Counted from the first letter of the stretch, positions 1-5,798 are shown. The stretch: DNA of 10,019 bases from JAZFSZ01 sp036446455 (GCA_036446455.1 JAZFSZ010000002.1:1-10019), one strand, 5' to 3'. Made by a program: numbers and translations. The notes: generated from the letters alone by a model not told the origin.

Positions 1-26
1 ATTAAGACTACTAGTTCAATTTAATA

Positions 27-41
27 GGGGTCGGAGGTAAA
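27..41 (+). repeat. Degenerate GGGGTCAGAG-type repeat, left of msrA
   Basis: The sequence GGGGTCGGAGGTAAA differs only slightly from GGGGTCAGAGTAAA, which is found in inverted orientation on the other side of msrA (760-773). It lies 3' of msrA. I see no T-run hairpin here, so it is not a clear terminator. It is probably a degenerate member of a dispersed intergenic repeat family; that assignment is an inference. Confidence 0.4.
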
Positions 42-80
42 CGAGAACGCTTCTTAATTACATCCAACACCTTTAATCAT

Positions 81-671
81 TCAATGCGTTGCCTTATCCC
101 CCCAAATATCTTTCAATCTTTGATCACGACCACAACGCCAACGATAGTAATTATAACGAACAGCATAGTTTTTATAATAATCCTGGTGGTAACTTTCTGC
201 ACCTTTAATGGGATAAAATATTGATGCATTTAATATCGGGGTAACGACTTTTTTACCGGGAAACTGCTCAACAACTTTCTTTCGGGAATATTCTGCCAGT
301 TTCCTTTCTTTTTCATTTGCTACAAAAATAGCACTTAAATAGCTATGGCCTTTGTCACAGAACTGTCCTCTTGCATCGAATGGATCAATGTTAACCCAGT
401 AATGATCCAGCAGGTCTTTATAGCTGACTTTCTCGGGATCGTAAGTGATTTCCACGGCTTCATAGTGACCTTTATGATTACCGGAATAGGTTGGATTTTT
501 TACTGTGCCCCCCGTGAACCCGGAAATTACGTCAGTGACACCTTCAAGTTTTTCAAAATCTGATTCCATACACCAGAAACAACCTCCAGCAAATACAGTT
601 TTATCTGCTACTGCATTCGCAGTATAGGAAAACAATCCAGCCAATAGGATAATTACCAGTTTATATTTCAT
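81..671 (-). CDS. msrA: Peptide-methionine (S)-S-oxide reductase MsrA, secreted form
   Basis: MsrA reduces the S-epimer of methionine sulfoxide in oxidised proteins back to methionine. The 196-residue product has the family signature GGCFWC at residues 29-34, with catalytic Cys31 followed by Glu36. It also has the conserved GHYEAVEITYDP segment (68-79), QFCDKGHSYLSAIF (103-116) and YHQDYY (161-166). Cys180 near the C-terminus is a plausible resolving cysteine. Residues 1-20 form a hydrophobic signal peptide ending in ANA, so the enzyme probably works in the periplasm; most MsrA proteins are cytoplasmic. The ATG at 671 is chosen because it includes the whole signal peptide; the upstream ribosome site (GAAGGG) is modest. 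The gene is divergent from the GST gene. It is distinctly AT-rich compared with the right half of the window, and no msrB is nearby. The function is secure; the export is inferred. Confidence 0.95.
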   Translation of the reverse strand: MKYKLVIILLAGLFSYTANAVADKTVFAGGCFWCMESDFEKLEGVTDVISGFTGGTVKNPTYSGNHKGHYEAVEITYDPEKVSYKDLLDHYWVNIDPFDARGQFCDKGHSYLSAIFVANEKERKLAEYSRKKVVEQFPGKKVVTPILNASIFYPIKGAESYHQDYYKNYAVRYNYYRWRCGRDQRLKDIWGDKATH

Positions 672-750
672 AGTACTTTACCCTTCAAAGTAGCTGTCCT
701 CAAAAAAATAGTGTAATAAGAGAAAACCGTGGTCGGTCCCCTATTGTTCG

Positions 751-776
751 CCGATTCAATTTACTCTGACCCCATT
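751..776 (-). repeat. GGGGTCAGAGTAAATTGAA-type dispersed repeat
   Basis: Read on the minus strand this contains GGGGTCAGAGTAAATTGAA. From memory, sequences starting like this recur in gammaproteobacterial intergenic regions and flank REP-associated (RAYT / IS200-like) transposases. No transposase is present here. Related motifs occur in this window at 27-41, 1440-1470 and 1612-1638. The element ends about 12 bases before the GST ribosome-binding site, so it would lie in the GST mRNA leader. Confidence 0.5.
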
Positions 777-787
777 GGTTTCACAAC

Positions 788-796
788 AAGGAGGTG
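788..796 (+). promoter_or_regulatory. Strong Shine-Dalgarno of the GST gene
   Basis: AAGGAGGTG is a near-complete match to the 16S anti-Shine-Dalgarno and sits 4 bases before the ATG at 801. It fixes the start codon and predicts efficient translation. Confidence 0.85.
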
Positions 797-800
797 AATT

Positions 801-1409
801 ATGCCCAAGATTACACTTACCTATTTTGATATGACCGGGGGCCGTGGCGAAGACTGCCGACTGGCGCTGCATATTGCCAATGTTGATTTTACGGATAATC
901 GTGTGGATTACAAAGACTGGAAGAAATTAAAACCAACGACGCCGTTCGGAGCAATGCCCGTGCTTGAGGTTGAGGGCGTGGGAACACTGGCCCAGTCAAA
1001 TGCCATTTTGGGATACATCGGAACACAGTATGGACTGTTGCCAAAAAATGAATTCCAGGCCGCCCAACACCATGCGCTGTTAAATGCCGCCGAGGATCTT
1101 CGATCCCGCGTGAGCCGAACCATCGGCATCAAGGACAAAGATGAGCAGAAGCAAGCCCGCGAGGAGCTCGCTGCTGGTTACATGAAAGACTGGGCAAACA
1201 ATGTCGAGAAACAGATACAGGGTCCGTTCGTTGCCGGTAAGCAGATAAGCGTTGCCGACCTGAAACTCTACATACTGATGAACTGGTTCAAGAAGGGCAT
1301 CATCGACCACATGTCGGTGAACTATTTCGACGAGTATCCGAAACTCAGCGGCCTGTTCGATGCCGTTGCCTGCCACCCAAAAGTTGTGGAGTGGTACTCA
1401 AAGGATTAA
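801..1409 (+). CDS. Glutathione S-transferase, sigma-class-like
   Basis: This 202-residue protein is probably a cytosolic glutathione S-transferase, conjugating or reducing electrophiles and peroxides with glutathione. The N-terminal thioredoxin-fold domain (about 1-78) carries Tyr8 in LTYFDMTGGRGEDCRLAL, the position and context of the catalytic tyrosine in sigma-class enzymes. Pro53 in MPVL is the conserved cis-proline that binds the glutathione backbone, and Gln65-Ser66 in LAQSNAILGYIG bind the gamma-glutamyl group. The helical C-terminal domain (about 85-202) includes the GPFVAGKQISVADLKLY segment typical of GST helix 6. Length is normal for the family. The gene stands alone on its strand and is divergent from msrA, which fits a shared oxidative-stress role, though co-regulation is not shown. 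The substrate cannot be told from sequence. Confidence 0.93.
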   Translation: MPKITLTYFDMTGGRGEDCRLALHIANVDFTDNRVDYKDWKKLKPTTPFGAMPVLEVEGVGTLAQSNAILGYIGTQYGLLPKNEFQAAQHHALLNAAEDLRSRVSRTIGIKDKDEQKQAREELAAGYMKDWANNVEKQIQGPFVAGKQISVADLKLYILMNWFKKGIIDHMSVNYFDEYPKLSGLFDAVACHPKVVEWYSKD

Positions 1410-1439
1410 AGGGCTCTTGTATCTTCCCCATCGAACAAA

Positions 1440-1470
1440 GACAAAACGCAAGACCTCACCCCTTGACCCC
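1440..1470 (-). repeat. GGGGTCA / GAGGTCTTGCG dispersed-repeat fragment
   Basis: Read on the minus strand the segment begins GGGGTCAAGGGGTGAGGTCT and continues TTGCGTTTTGT. It resembles the GGGGTCAGGTCTTGC motif that I recall from ends of REP/RAYT-associated repeats in gammaproteobacteria, with a few extra bases inside. This is recognition by eye and needs a database comparison. Confidence 0.35.
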
Positions 1471-1473
1471 ATA

Positions 1474-1514
1474 CACATCTCTCTGCCCCGCGGCAATTGT
1501 GCATCCTGCACGTC
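1474..1514 (+). repeat. 41-base direct repeat, copy A (two small hairpins)
   Basis: Copy A matches copy B (1738-1778) without gaps at 31 of 41 positions. It can form a small first hairpin (TGCC/GGCA) and a second hairpin GTGCA-TCC-TGCAC. The second stem is kept in copy B by paired base changes. Confidence 0.7.
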
Positions 1515-1611
1515 AATCGGAGGGTGTTCAACCCCCCGTGGACGTAGTCGAAGTCTGACGACGAAAACCGGTAGGAGTAAACCATTTGTGGAGCCGGAGT
1601 CAGAAAAAAGA

Positions 1612-1644
1612 GGGGTCAGAGCCGAGGCTACTGACCCCGTTTTT
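1612..1644 (+). terminator. Terminator-like hairpin built from GGGGTCAG repeat
   Basis: GGGGTCAG (1612-1619) pairs with CTGACCCC (1631-1638). Inside it AGC pairs with GCT, with one bulged A, giving a stem of about 11 bp. A GTTTTT run follows on the plus strand. The shape is that of an intrinsic terminator and could end the GST transcript, although it is about 200 bases after the stop codon. The same GGGGTCAGAG core occurs as a dispersed repeat elsewhere in the window, so it may be a repeat that also serves as terminator. Confidence 0.5.
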
Positions 1645-1737
1645 CCTGGCCGGCGACTTCGGCGAACGACCCGGTTTTATGGGAAGGATGAGTAAATCCC
1701 GTAGGCACAAGTCCCCGGGTGTCCTTCACCGCTCTCG

Positions 1738-1778
1738 CACATCCCTGTGCTCCACGGCACTAGAACATCCTGTTCGTC
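1738..1778 (+). repeat. 41-base direct repeat, copy B (two small hairpins)
   Basis: Partner of copy A at 1474-1514, with 31 of 41 identical positions and no gaps. The second hairpin here is GAACA-TCC-TGTTC, and the first is GTGC/GCAC plus a T-G wobble. It is followed within about 10 bases by the long palindrome at 1788-1821. Confidence 0.7.
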
Positions 1779-1787
1779 GTCTTTTGG

Positions 1788-1821
1788 GTACTTTTTTCTT
1801 AAACAAGTAAGAAAAAAGTAC
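1788..1821. repeat. Perfect 14-bp inverted repeat (AT-rich hairpin)
   Basis: GTACTTTTTTCTTA (1788-1801) and TAAGAAAAAAGTAC (1808-1821) are exact reverse complements around the 6-base loop AACAAG. The G at 1787 and C at 1822 extend the stem to 15 bp. It lacks a GC-rich stem and a separate T-run, so it is not a typical intrinsic terminator. It resembles the hairpin core of dispersed intergenic repeats. Confidence 0.85.
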
Positions 1822-1936
1822 CTCACGTTCGGGCGCGAGAGTCCGATTAGAAGAAGTTAAGACCCGCCGAAGGTGGAACACACTATTAACCCTTTCTTCA
1901 TTCTCCTGCGTTCATAACAGCATCGCAAGCCAAACC

Positions 1937-1941
1937 AGGAG
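1937..1941 (+). promoter_or_regulatory. Ribosome-binding site selecting a GTG start
   Basis: AGGAG lies 6 bases before GTG at 1948. This spacing, and the complete lipoprotein signal that follows, support the GTG as the true start. Confidence 0.75.
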
Positions 1942-1947
1942 AAACCC

Positions 1948-3759
1948 GTGAACAAGAACAACCTGTTTTATATGATCGTCGCAATTTCTGTTGCAATAAT
2001 CTTTACCGCCTGTACTGCCCCGCAGCCACCTGCTGGCCAGCAAACGACCAGACCCACATCTGTAGGTAAGACGGAACCTCAAACAAAATCACCCGTTGAA
2101 CAGGAAACTACGGTGGCCGATGCTAGTGGAAGTACTAGTGACGCAGCCAATTACAAAGTTGCGGTAACTCGGCACGACAGTCTCCGCAAACTACGATCGG
2201 CAGCAAAAATAAAGATTGCGCCGGGCGTATTGATGGAACGGTCTGAATACTCCACTGCCTACGGGGTGCCGCACGGTATACGACCCCCCAGCGAACCCAT
2301 CAACCGTGAAAACTACGCCCATTTTGATGACAACATCATCAGGCTGGTCTCCGAGCACCCGGTCTCTACCTTCAGCATTGATGTCGATACCGGTTCCTAT
2401 TCCAATGTGCGACGGTTATTAAATAGTGGTCGCTTGCCTCGAAAGGATGCAGTGCGCGTGGAAGAGATGATCAATTATTTCAGCTACGACTATCCACTAC
2501 CGAAAAATAAAGACACACCCTTCCGCGTCACCACCGAGATCGCACCGGCACCCTGGAACAAGAACAAACACCTGCTCCATATCGGCATTAAGGGTTACAA
2601 CGTGGTGGCATCTAATCTGCCGCCAGCCAACCTGGTGTTTCTGGTTGATGTATCCGGGTCCATGCGCTCGGCCAACAAGCTGGGCTTGCTGAAGTCATCA
2701 TTAAAACTACTGGCAAAACGTCTGCACAAACGCGACCGAATTTCGCTGGTGGTTTATGCCGGCGCATCCGGTGTGGTGCTGCCACCCACGGCAGGCAACA
2801 ACACCGCCGCGATTGTGTCCGCACTGGATAGCCTCACCGCTGGCGGCCGCACCAATGGTGCTGCCGGTATTCGCCTGGCCTACGCCATCGCCGAGCAGGC
2901 CTTTATCAAGGGCGGTATCAATCGCGTAATCCTCGCCACCGATGGCGATTTCAATGTCGGCACGGTTAACTTCGAGGCATTAAAGAACCTGGTGGAAGAG
3001 AAACGCAAATCCGGCATTACCCTTACTACGTTAGGATATGGCAGCGGCAACTACAACGACCACTTGATGGAACAGCTGGCCGATGTCGGCAATGGTAACT
3101 ATGCCTATATCGATACGTTGAACGAAGCCAACAAGGTTTTGGTAACCGAGATGGCGTCAACCCTGTTCACCATTGCTAAAGACGTAAAGATCCAGATTGA
3201 GTTCAATGCCGATGTCGTGAAGGAGTATCGCCTGATTGGATATGAGAACCGCATGCTCAAGCGTGAAGATTTCAATAACGACAAGGTGGATGCCGGTGAT
3301 ATTGGTGCCGGCCATACCGTCACCGCATTGTATGAAATCAAACTGTCCAGGACTGGTAGCAACGCCATTGATTCTTTGCGTTATGGCACAGTGAAGAAGA
3401 AAAAAGAGCACAATGCCAGGGAACTGGCCTTTTTGAAACTGCGCTACAAGGCACCCGGTGGTCGCATCAGCAAACTTATGCAATGGCCACTTAAAACGGC
3501 CGATATCAGCTCCAGCATTAAATCAACCAGCGATCGCTTCCGCTTTTCAGCCGCGGTCGCCGGCTTTGGTCAACTGTTACGTGGTGGTAAATACATGGAC
3601 GATTATAGTCTCAAGGAAGTTCGCAAACTGGCGGCAAATAGCCGCGGCAAGGACAAGTTCGGATACCGCGGTGAATTTCTGAGCCTAGTAAGTCTGGCAG
3701 AATCACTTGGCTCGAACAAAAGAGTCAGTGCCGTCGAAAATAATCGTGGTTTTAACTAA
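1948..3759 (+). CDS. YfbK-like lipoprotein with von Willebrand factor type A domain
   Basis: The 603-residue product begins with a lipoprotein signal: a hydrophobic stretch to residue 18, then FTAC with Cys22 as the likely lipidated residue. The Phe at -3 is slightly unusual for a lipobox. A low-complexity Thr/Pro/Gln-rich linker (about 23-65) follows. Residues about 117-185 (YAHFDDNIIRLVSEHPVSTF) match the N-terminal region that precedes the vWA domain in YfbK-type proteins. The vWA domain spans about 220-400 and has an intact metal-dependent adhesion site: Asp234-x-Ser236-x-Ser238 (DVSGSM), Thr302 and Asp332. The remainder (about 410-595) corresponds to the DUF3520-type C-terminal region. 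It is predicted to sit on a periplasm-facing membrane and bind a protein ligand through a metal ion. Its biological role is unknown. It converges on the DUF302/anti-sigma/sigma cluster and shares a terminator with it. Confidence 0.9.
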   Translation: MNKNNLFYMIVAISVAIIFTACTAPQPPAGQQTTRPTSVGKTEPQTKSPVEQETTVADASGSTSDAANYKVAVTRHDSLRKLRSAAKIKIAPGVLMERSEYSTAYGVPHGIRPPSEPINRENYAHFDDNIIRLVSEHPVSTFSIDVDTGSYSNVRRLLNSGRLPRKDAVRVEEMINYFSYDYPLPKNKDTPFRVTTEIAPAPWNKNKHLLHIGIKGYNVVASNLPPANLVFLVDVSGSMRSANKLGLLKSSLKLLAKRLHKRDRISLVVYAGASGVVLPPTAGNNTAAIVSALDSLTAGGRTNGAAGIRLAYAIAEQAFIKGGINRVILATDGDFNVGTVNFEALKNLVEEKRKSGITLTTLGYGSGNYNDHLMEQLADVGNGNYAYIDTLNEANKVLVTEMASTLFTIAKDVKIQIEFNADVVKEYRLIGYENRMLKREDFNNDKVDAGDIGAGHTVTALYEIKLSRTGSNAIDSLRYGTVKKKKEHNARELAFLKLRYKAPGGRISKLMQWPLKTADISSSIKSTSDRFRFSAAVAGFGQLLRGGKYMDDYSLKEVRKLAANSRGKDKFGYRGEFLSLVSLAESLGSNKRVSAVENNRGFN

Positions 3760-3767
3760 GCAAAAAT

Positions 3768-3800
3768 AAACCCCCTCTCCTGTCAGGGAGAGGGGGTTTT
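3768..3800. terminator. Bidirectional intrinsic terminator between convergent genes
   Basis: CCCCCTCTCC (3771-3780) pairs perfectly with GGAGAGGGGG (3787-3796) around the loop TGTCAG. AAA precedes it and TTTT follows, so it can work on both strands. It lies 8 bases after the vWA stop codon and 13 bases beyond the stop of the DUF302 gene. Confidence 0.92.
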
Positions 3801-3812
3801 GTATAGTCTTGA

Positions 3813-4319
3813 TTACTTGTCTTTCTTTTTAAACGGATTGTAATCCTTGAAACCTTTTTTGGGTGGTGCTTTTTTAACTGCTGCCCTGGCGAATATTTTT
3901 TGGGCACCGGCCATTTTCTTGCGAACCTTGCTACAACCCCTTACGCCATGACGACGCGCAAGGTAGTTGGGGTCGTTATAGCTTATCCAGACACGGCCCC
4001 TGCTATCTTCACGAATGAGCATCTTCATCGGGAAGTCAATCGCCGCTGCCTGGCTGCACTGCATGAACTTGGTGCCGACCTTGGGATTGCCAAATATAAC
4101 CACCGTCGTCGGACGGAGTCTCAGACCGACTCCTTTTGCTCCCTTGGCGTGGTCAATGACTTTAAAAATGGTCATCTTTTTTGCTCTCAGTGCCTTTTTG
4201 AACAGCTTGACCGTGGTTTTAACATCATTAGCACTGCGCATAGTGATGACGCCCTTGCTAGCGGCGCTGGCACTGAAACTGAACAGCGTCAACAAAACTG
4301 CCAAAAACAGTCTTTGCAT
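3813..4319 (-). CDS. Exported DUF302 domain protein
   Basis: The 168-residue protein has a signal peptide with likely cleavage after SASA (residue 19), so it is probably periplasmic. Residues about 30-125 match the DUF302 family: a helix with KLFKKAL, then FKVIDHAKGA, the core TTVVIFGNPKVGTKFMQ (71-87), FPMKMLIREDSRGRVWISYNDPNYLARRHG (96-125). DUF302 domains are small alpha/beta folds of unknown function. The C-terminal 40 residues are very rich in Lys/Arg and Pro, an unusual basic tail. Cys88 and Cys129 could form a disulfide after export; that is inferred. The start is supported by a strong AGGAGGAG Shine-Dalgarno (4324-4331). It lies 103 bases downstream of the anti-sigma gene on the same strand with no terminator seen between them, so co-transcription is possible. 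Confidence 0.85.
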   Translation of the reverse strand: MQRLFLAVLLTLFSFSASAASKGVITMRSANDVKTTVKLFKKALRAKKMTIFKVIDHAKGAKGVGLRLRPTTVVIFGNPKVGTKFMQCSQAAAIDFPMKMLIREDSRGRVWISYNDPNYLARRHGVRGCSKVRKKMAGAQKIFARAAVKKAPPKKGFKDYNPFKKKDK

Positions 4320-4340
4320 GGTTCTCCTCCTGAGATTGTA

Positions 4341-4362
4341 TGTGGGAGCCGCTTGCGCGACC
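4341..4362 (+). repeat. REP-like fragment
   Basis: GTGGGAGCCGCTTGCGCGA lies in the short gap between the anti-sigma and DUF302 genes. It resembles the GTGGGAGCGG-type heads of Pseudomonas and Xanthomonas REP elements, including a small CGC-TTGC-GCG hairpin. Only one copy is seen in the window, so the call is tentative. Confidence 0.35.
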
Positions 4363-4422
4363 TATTTTTACTTGCCTATTATGACCACAGCGGACGGTGG
4401 GCGTTCAAGCACGGTCGTCTGC

Positions 4423-5199
4423 TTAATTGCGCAGACTGTCGAGTGGATAGTCCGGATAGGCCTTGCGAAAATCCGTGAGGCTGGCATCCGCTTCTACAAT
4501 CCTGCCCTGGGCTCGCAGACCTCGAATTCGTCGCAGCCATTCCTCTGGCGGTAACACCGTGCTTGTCGCACTTTCCGCGGGTACTTCCATCTCCATCTGC
4601 AGCATGGGTTTTACTGCATTCGGCATGACAGCAGCGGGTTTGTTTTGCTGCCGTGGTTGTTTCCGAATGTCTTCTGCCGCCCGTCGTGACCGGAATTTTT
4701 GTTTTATTTTGCCCGTGCTCACCGGTTGCATACGTTTTCCCATATCGGACAGCGATTTGGTTGTCGTCGATTTATCTGTTTTTGTCTTTTTTTCCGCTCG
4801 CTGGCCAGCAGAGGGCGCCGCCGGTGCGGCGCCTTTGTCATCCGCAAAACGATCTAGCCTTGTCGCCGGCAGCATTATGTCACGCTCCATCACCTTTTCT
4901 TCCAGGAAGTCAGAATTGAACGGGGTTGTTACAGTCTCATTTGACATAAACATCACCAGCCCGATACTAAGTAATAACATGGCTGCCAATGAAGCCGGGA
5001 CGGCCCACTGACGGCCAAAGGGATTGATAATATGTCGTCGACCGGCGTTGAGCTCCCGCCGAGCGGACGCGCGCACGGCATCGTCTACCGCAGCCGACGG
5101 TTCATCATTCGCATGCTGCCGGTAGGCGTTTGACAGGCTGGATTTCCCTGAAAGGTATTCCTTTAGCACCCTGTCCCCATTGCTGTCAGGTGTCCTCAT
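4423..5199 (-). CDS. Putative membrane-anchored anti-sigma factor
   Basis: This 258-residue protein has a hydrophilic N-terminal part (1-64), with the segment about 20-52 (LSNAYRQHANDEPSAAVDDAVRASARREL) recalling proteins encoded next to ECF sigma genes. It has one membrane segment (about 65-86). Its long polar Lys/Pro/Gln-rich stretch (87-205) is probably periplasmic. A C-terminal motif (about 217-256, PPEEWLRRIRGLRAQGRIVEADASL) follows. There is no cysteine, so it is not a classical zinc-binding (HxxxCxxC) anti-sigma. The start codon overlaps the sigma stop as ATGA (5196-5199), which implies translational coupling and near-equal production of the two proteins. Anti-sigma function is inferred from this coupling and topology and has not been shown by a recognised binding domain. 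The signal it senses is unknown. Confidence 0.72.
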   Translation of the reverse strand: MRTPDSNGDRVLKEYLSGKSSLSNAYRQHANDEPSAAVDDAVRASARRELNAGRRHIINPFGRQWAVPASLAAMLLLSIGLVMFMSNETVTTPFNSDFLEEKVMERDIMLPATRLDRFADDKGAAPAAPSAGQRAEKKTKTDKSTTTKSLSDMGKRMQPVSTGKIKQKFRSRRAAEDIRKQPRQQNKPAAVMPNAVKPMLQMEMEVPAESATSTVLPPEEWLRRIRGLRAQGRIVEADASLTDFRKAYPDYPLDSLRN

Positions 5200-5759
5200 C
5201 CGGTTTCTTCCTGCATGGCTTTACGCAATTTGTTCACTGCGTAACGCAATCGACTCTTGGCCGTTTCCGCATTTACATTTGTGGCTTGCGCTATTTCTTC
5301 TATGCTCAGCCCGCCCTCTTCCCGTAACATCAATGCCTCGCGCTGCGCTTCCGGTAATTGCTCCAACAGTGCCAGAAATTTACTGACTTTTTCATTGGCA
5401 CTTGCCCTGCTTTCCGGTCCATCACATTCGTTTCCAGCAAGTTTCTGCGCATCACTATCTTCACCATAGGAAAGTGGCATATGCCCTGACTGTTTACGAT
5501 AGAAGTCTATCAGGTGATTGTGCGCCAGGTGGAACAAGTATGTCGAAAACTTGGCACGCACCTGATAATTCTCTCGCGCCTTGATCAGCTTCATCCACAC
5601 ATCCTGAAACAATTCTTCTGCGACAGCCGCCCGATAGCATTGACGAAGAAAATAACGATAAAGCGATCCACGGTAACGTCGGTACAACTCGTCAAAGGCG
5701 GTGGCATCACCTTTTTGATAGGCCAGCATCAGACTTTCATCTGTTAGTTGATCACTCAC
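5196..5759 (-). CDS. ECF-type RNA polymerase sigma factor (sigma-70 family)
   Basis: The 187-residue protein directs RNA polymerase to alternative promoters. Region 2 (about 20-90) includes FDELYRRYRGSLYRYFLRQC, AEELFQDVWMKLI and FSTYLFHLAHNHLIDFYRK. Region 4 (about 130-182) includes LPEAQREALMLREEGGLSIEEIAQATNVNAETAKSRLRYAVNKLRKAM, a helix-turn-helix for the -35 element. There is no region 1 or 3, as expected for the ECF group. The start given is a GTG at 5759 without a clear Shine-Dalgarno; an ATG at residue 11 (LMLAYQKGD) is an alternative and would still keep both domains. The gene overlaps the downstream putative anti-sigma gene by 4 bases. It is separated from the upstream amt gene by a terminator, so it needs its own promoter within about 40 bases. 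Confidence 0.93.
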   Translation of the reverse strand: MSDQLTDESLMLAYQKGDATAFDELYRRYRGSLYRYFLRQCYRAAVAEELFQDVWMKLIKARENYQVRAKFSTYLFHLAHNHLIDFYRKQSGHMPLSYGEDSDAQKLAGNECDGPESRASANEKVSKFLALLEQLPEAQREALMLREEGGLSIEEIAQATNVNAETAKSRLRYAVNKLRKAMQEETG

Positions 5760-5798
5760 TTTGTATAAACGTTTCGCTTGGATTTTGGGGTCAATACC

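Larger units (their letters stand above)
672..800. other. Divergent intergenic region, msrA / GST
   Basis: This 129-base region must hold the promoters of both divergent genes. I could not pick a convincing -35/-10 pair for either. The half next to the GST gene is taken up by repeat-like sequence: GGTCGGTCCCC at 731-741 and the GGGGTCAGAG motif read on the minus strand at 760-773. Confidence 0.5.
1410..1947. other. 538-base repeat-rich gap without a credible gene
   Basis: No open frame here looks like a protein: the possible frames are arginine-, serine- and proline-rich, run through palindromes and lack ribosome sites. The stretch instead holds a GGGGTCA-type motif (1440-1470), two copies of a 41-base repeat (1474-1514 and 1738-1778), a terminator-like hairpin (1612-1644) and a perfect 14-bp palindrome (1788-1821). 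The last 120 bases must contain the promoter and leader of the downstream lipoprotein gene; I could not assign a promoter with confidence. Confidence 0.7.

Noticed and set aside
1360..1810. Two overlapping plus-strand open frames (1360-1695 and 1586-1810) in the repeat-rich gap
   Set aside because: They are Arg/Ser/Pro-rich, one starts inside the GST gene, neither has a ribosome site, and they run through the repeats and palindrome. They look like chance frames in structured repeat DNA.
1875..1905. GGAAC upstream of the vWA gene as an ECF-type -35 that might link it to the nearby sigma factor
   Set aside because: No matching -10 at proper spacing is convincing, and no similar motif is seen upstream of the sigma gene itself. 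A five-base match is too weak.
3900..5011. Long plus-strand frames opposite the DUF302 and anti-sigma genes
   Set aside because: They are antisense to genes with clear domains, signal peptides and ribosome sites, and their translations show no recognisable protein features.
5785..5797. TTGGGGTCAATAC as another member of the GGGGTCA repeat family
   Set aside because: Only seven core bases match and the flanks differ, so chance is a sufficient explanation.
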